A DNA stretch of 7,656 nt, from positions 1 through 7,656 of the forward strand of contig JACRFR010000015.1 of the NCBI GenBank assembly GCA_016212635.1. The letters are read 5' to 3'. A program made the translations under genes and the position numbers. This stretch comes from Candidatus Liptonbacteria bacterium. Lineage in GTDB: Bacteria > Patescibacteriota > Minisyncoccia > UBA6257 > 2-01-FULL-56-20. Every line of letters starts with the position of its first letter. The stretch's first letter is position 1. The notes below the pieces were generated by a model. The model did no database searches. It saw only the letters and a list, made by a program, of their open reading frames with translations, and was not told where the DNA came from. Of this stretch, positions 5,775 through 7,656 are shown one piece after another.

Positions 5775-7019
5775 ATGAATGACTACGCTTATACCAATCC
5801 TCTGGTTCGGTTGCTTGCGCGGCTGGTCGACGCTTTGGGCTACGGCTTAACTTTCTGGCAGCGGCGTAATCGTCCGGTAGACGCGCATCGAATTTTTAAG
5901 ATCCTGATCATCAAGCTCGACCACCTGGGCGACTGTTTTTTAATGACGCCGCTTTTGGAGTGCCTGGCCCAACTATTTCCCGGCGTGCGGATCGATGTGT
6001 TGTGCCAGGAGGTTACCCGCCCCGTTTTCGAAAATCACCCGCGAGTCAGTGAGATCATCACCTATAACTATTCCCGTGCCTGGCGCGGGGGAGGGAGGAG
6101 AGCGGGTTGGCTCGAAACCCTCCGGCTATTTCGTTTGGTTCGCTCGCGGCGCTATAGCTTAGCGATCGACCCGCGCGGCGAACCCTTGGCGGCGCTACTC
6201 GGACTTTGGTCCGGCGCCCGCTACCGGATCGGTTTTGAACGGGAGGAAGTCGGCGGATTTCTATATACCTACCTCTTACGCTACGATCCGGCCGCGCACG
6301 AGACCGAGCGCTACCGGGTAATTCTCGGTGCGCTCCAGGCGGGGTCTTATAAGACCCATACGTCTTATAGGTCGTATACGACCAATAAGACTGATAGGAC
6401 CCCTCGGCAAGGCTCGGGGCAAGCCGATACGACCGATTTTGGAAAGGAATGGCAGCCCAGGATTTACCTCACCCCGGAAGAAACCGAGAAGATCCAGGCG
6501 CTCATTGCCCGAGAATTGCCCGGACCTTTTTGGGCGGTCCACCCCGGCTCCGGCGTGCCCTATAAACAATGGCCGGCCGAATATTTCGCGCAGGCGATCC
6601 GCCAGCTTCTGCCCCAAAACAATTTCGAGTTTGTCCTGTTGGGCGGCCAGAGTGACCAGAAGATCTGCGCGGCGATCAAGGATCAAGTTAATTCGGAACG
6701 GGTGAAGATCCTAGCGGGCGAGTTGGACTTGCGGGAAACCTACGGATTGCTCTCTCTCGCCCGGGGTTTCTTGGGTAATGACTCGGTTCTGGCTCACATG
6801 TCGGGCGCGCTCGGCGTGCCTACGATCGAGATTATGAGCGGCATGGTTTTACAAAGCCGCTGGCGGGCGCTAGGGCCGAAGGTCAAGGTTCTGGTTGGCC
6901 GCGACCCGGCCCACGCCTGCAACCTCGGCGGCTGCTACCCCTGTCCGCACCTGCGGGCGGTGACGGCGGCGGCGGTTATTTCGGAGCTGGCAGAACTAGG
7001 ACTAAGGCAAATTCCTTGA
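5775..7019 (+). CDS. GT9-family glycosyltransferase (heptosyltransferase-like)
   Basis: 414-residue GT-B enzyme related to ADP-heptose:LPS heptosyltransferases. The N-domain motif KILIIKLDHLGDCFLMTPLL (residues 42-61) is the family hallmark. The C-domain has WAVHPGSGVPYKQWP (253-267), the LLGG strand (288-291) and LGNDSVLAHMSGALGVP (333-349), which bind the donor nucleotide. A late cysteine group (C382, C387, C390), common in GT9 proteins, is present. Here the donor need not be heptose, because a Patescibacteria-type cell probably lacks classical LPS. Between the domains, residues about 191-221 come from a 9-bp-period palindromic insert that makes a Ser/Thr-Tyr-Lys/Arg-type tripeptide run and then PRQGSGQAD; this is foreign to the fold and probably a surface linker. 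ATG 5775 has no Shine-Dalgarno. An alternative ATG at 5779 is out of frame. Confidence 0.88.
   Translation: MNDYAYTNPLVRLLARLVDALGYGLTFWQRRNRPVDAHRIFKILIIKLDHLGDCFLMTPLLECLAQLFPGVRIDVLCQEVTRPVFENHPRVSEIITYNYSRAWRGGGRRAGWLETLRLFRLVRSRRYSLAIDPRGEPLAALLGLWSGARYRIGFEREEVGGFLYTYLLRYDPAAHETERYRVILGALQAGSYKTHTSYRSYTTNKTDRTPRQGSGQADTTDFGKEWQPRIYLTPEETEKIQALIARELPGPFWAVHPGSGVPYKQWPAEYFAQAIRQLLPQNNFEFVLLGGQSDQKICAAIKDQVNSERVKILAGELDLRETYGLLSLARGFLGNDSVLAHMSGALGVPTIEIMSGMVLQSRWRALGPKVKVLVGRDPAHACNLGGCYPCPHLRAVTAAAVISELAELGLRQIP
6342..6430. repeat. 9-bp-period palindromic insert inside the GT9 gene
   Basis: From 6344 the sequence steps in 9-bp units of the form GWCNNATAN (GTCTTATAA, GACCCATAC, GTCTTATAG, GTCGTATAC, GACCAATAA, GACTGATAG). 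It includes the perfect 16-bp palindrome GGGTCTTATAAGACCC (6342-6357). A 30-bp imperfect palindrome (6362-6391) is centred on GTCGTATACGAC (6371-6382). A GC-rich part follows, with TCGGC (6404-6408) and GCCGA (6423-6427) arms. The 9-bp period gives a three-residue protein repeat and preserves the frame. Confidence 0.75.
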
Positions 7020-7047
7020 CCCCGAGCGGTAAGTTTGCTTGGATAAG
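7016..7047 (+). promoter_or_regulatory. Weak candidate promoter before the alpha-CTD-like gene
   Basis: TTGACC (7016-7021) overlaps the GT9 stop codon. GGATAA or GATAAG (7041-7047) follows at a longer than ideal spacing of 19-20 bp. If real, it would start transcription upstream of the whole leader hairpin system at 7053-7142. The alternative is read-through from GT9. Confidence 0.25.
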
Positions 7048-7052
7048 TCCAG

Positions 7053-7142
7053 ATCCGAACCGGGCCCGTCCCTTGGGACGGACTTGTTTTTTTACCCCGT
7101 CGTCTTTTCTCGAGGGGCGCGAGGATGTCCTCCGGTTCGGAT
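7053..7142 (+). promoter_or_regulatory. Structured leader: 11-bp inverted arms enclosing a terminator
   Basis: ATCCGAACCGG (7053-7063) and CCGGTTCGGAT (7132-7142) are perfect inverted copies, extendable at both ends by one G-T pair. They enclose the terminator hairpin at 7066-7093, and the right arm ends 13 bases before the AGGAG of the next gene. AAGTCC (7045-7050) can also pair with GGACTT (7080-7085), giving an alternative to the terminator stem. Mutually exclusive folds upstream of a gene suggest attenuation or autogenous control; no known riboswitch class is recognised. Confidence 0.5.
7066..7093 (+). terminator. Intrinsic terminator or attenuator hairpin
   Basis: CCGTCCC (7066-7072) and GGGACGG (7075-7081) form a tight GC stem, followed after ACTTG by seven T residues (7087-7093). 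The outer pairing AAGTC (7045-7049) with GACTT (7081-7085) could bring the stem closer to the T-run. It lies 47 bases after the GT9 stop, so it may simply end the glycosyltransferase transcript, or attenuate the downstream gene. Confidence 0.7.
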
Positions 7143-7164
7143 TACAAAAAGAGAAAGGAGAAAA

Positions 7165-7524
7165 ATGAAGGAAAAGATTTTGGCCGCGCTGATGCGGCCG
7201 ATTCAAGAAGTCGGCCTGCCGATCAAGGCGGTCAACGCCCTGCGCGGTAGGCGCCCCCCGGTGATCTTCCTGGGGGACCTGGCCCTGATCTCGGAGCGGG
7301 AGCTGTATCGCTCCACCGTCCGGCTGGGGCCGGTGTTCATGGGGCGGATCAAGGCGATCCTCTCGGAGCATTCGCTCGCGCTGGGGATGGACCTGGATTC
7401 CGACCTGGTGGACCAGTTCCAGGTTGATAGCCGCCTGGAAACGGCCCGCCTGCTCCGCGAGCGGATCGCGGAGCTGATCCGAGAAGCCGAGGCGCGGGAG
7501 GGCGGCCCCGGCCCCACCTACTGA
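7165..7524 (+). CDS. Stand-alone RNA polymerase alpha-CTD-like protein
   Basis: 119-residue protein whose residues about 10-77 align well with the C-terminal domain of the RNA polymerase alpha subunit: LMRPIQEVGLPIKAVNAL, FLGDLALISERELYR, and GPVFMGRIKAILSEHSLALGMDL. In the full subunit this helix-hairpin-helix-type domain contacts UP-element DNA and activators. Here the polymerase-assembly N-terminal domain is absent. By alignment with E. coli, R265 is replaced by Lys (K21) and N268 is kept (N24), but the K298 and S299 positions are Val and Phe, so DNA contact may differ. The C-terminal 40 residues are a charged probable helix. ATG 7165 is chosen over an upstream in-frame start at 7039 because AGGAG (7156-7160) lies 4 bases before it, the only good Shine-Dalgarno in the window, and the upstream stretch is the structured leader. 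The role is probably a transcription factor or an accessory DNA-binding protein. Confidence 0.75.
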   Translation: MKEKILAALMRPIQEVGLPIKAVNALRGRRPPVIFLGDLALISERELYRSTVRLGPVFMGRIKAILSEHSLALGMDLDSDLVDQFQVDSRLETARLLRERIAELIREAEAREGGPGPTY

Positions 7525-7547
7525 CTTTCGCATAATTACTTAACATA

Positions 7548-7556
7548 TGCTACAAT
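7548..7556 (+). promoter_or_regulatory. Extended -10 promoter at the right edge
   Basis: TGC-TACAAT (7548-7556) is an extended -10 with five of six matches. The ATG at 7563 starts exactly 7 bases after the box, the same leaderless geometry as the antitoxin and GT2 genes. No strong -35 is seen. Confidence 0.5.
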
Positions 7557-7562
7557 GAGGGC

Positions 7563-7656
7563 ATGTCCACCTCATCACCCGTTCGGGAGCGTCGGGACAT
7601 CAAAGCTCTCGAGAATCGAAGGAGGGAAGCAGGTCGAATGTTCACGGCAGATATCC
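7563..7656 (+). CDS. Partial gene start, possible HTH/IS630-type transposase
   Basis: An open frame of 31 codons runs off the window end. The peptide contains DIKALENRRREAGRMF, which resembles the first helix before the helix-turn-helix of IS630-type and related transposases or resolvase-like regulators. The resemblance is short and from memory; a simple DNA-binding protein is equally possible. No left terminal inverted repeat was identified between 7525 and 7562. Too little is visible for a firm call. Confidence 0.4.
   Translation, partial: MSTSSPVRERRDIKALENRRREAGRMFTADI

Noticed and set aside
7039..7164. Upstream start for the alpha-CTD-like protein
   Set aside because: The region is a structured leader with a terminator, and the AGGAG directly before 7165 gives a clear start matching the domain boundary.
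2687..7524. TGA read as glycine (code 25)
   Set aside because: TGA terminates the antitoxin, GT9 and alpha-CTD-like genes at natural family ends, so the standard bacterial code fits.

Overview
The window looks like part of a chromosome from a candidate-phyla-radiation (Patescibacteria-type) bacterium. The clues are: (i) a stand-alone winged-helix/Cas2-fold protein of a type I associate with that group; (ii) a free-standing RNA polymerase alpha-CTD-like protein; (iii) in-frame palindromic inserts inside genes; and (iv) several start codons that sit about 7 bases after a -10 box and lack a Shine-Dalgarno sequence. TGA ends three genes, so the standard bacterial code fits and the Gracilibacteria TGA-Gly code does not. 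The lineage is an inference from family memory, not a database result.

Layout, left to right; all confident genes are on the + strand. Bases 1-315 are mostly non-coding and carry two copies of a perfect 32-bp repeat. A wHTH/Cas2-like gene (316-906) follows, and a third copy lies at 989-1020, so the gene is bracketed by direct copies. Next is a polysaccharide-deacetylase-like gene (1112-2320) carrying a 78-bp palindromic insert in frame. A Phd/YefM antitoxin and RelE/ParE toxin pair (2453-2941) follows, with a near-perfect 20-bp palindrome between its -35 and -10 boxes. Three glycosyltransferases come next: a GT39/PMT-like membrane enzyme (2998-4848), a GT2 enzyme (4887-5684) and a GT9 heptosyltransferase-like enzyme (5775-7019). 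The GT9 gene has a 9-bp-period palindromic insert in frame. A 7-bp-period inverted element fills the gap between GT2 and GT9. A terminator or attenuator-like leader precedes the alpha-CTD-like gene (7165-7524). The start of a possible transposase/HTH gene runs off the right edge.

The deacetylase and the three glycosyltransferases form a cell-surface glycan module: a lipid-linked sugar transferase in the membrane, two cytoplasmic transferases, and a sugar-modifying NodB-fold enzyme. The toxin-antitoxin pair and the Cas2-like repeat locus are accessory insertions beside it.

The most unusual part is the left 1.04 kb: a solitary Cas2-fold gene, with no other cas gene visible, associated with three widely spaced identical repeats. 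The repeats could be operators of the Cas2/PaaX-like protein, ends of a mobile unit, or a family of small RNAs read from the minus strand.
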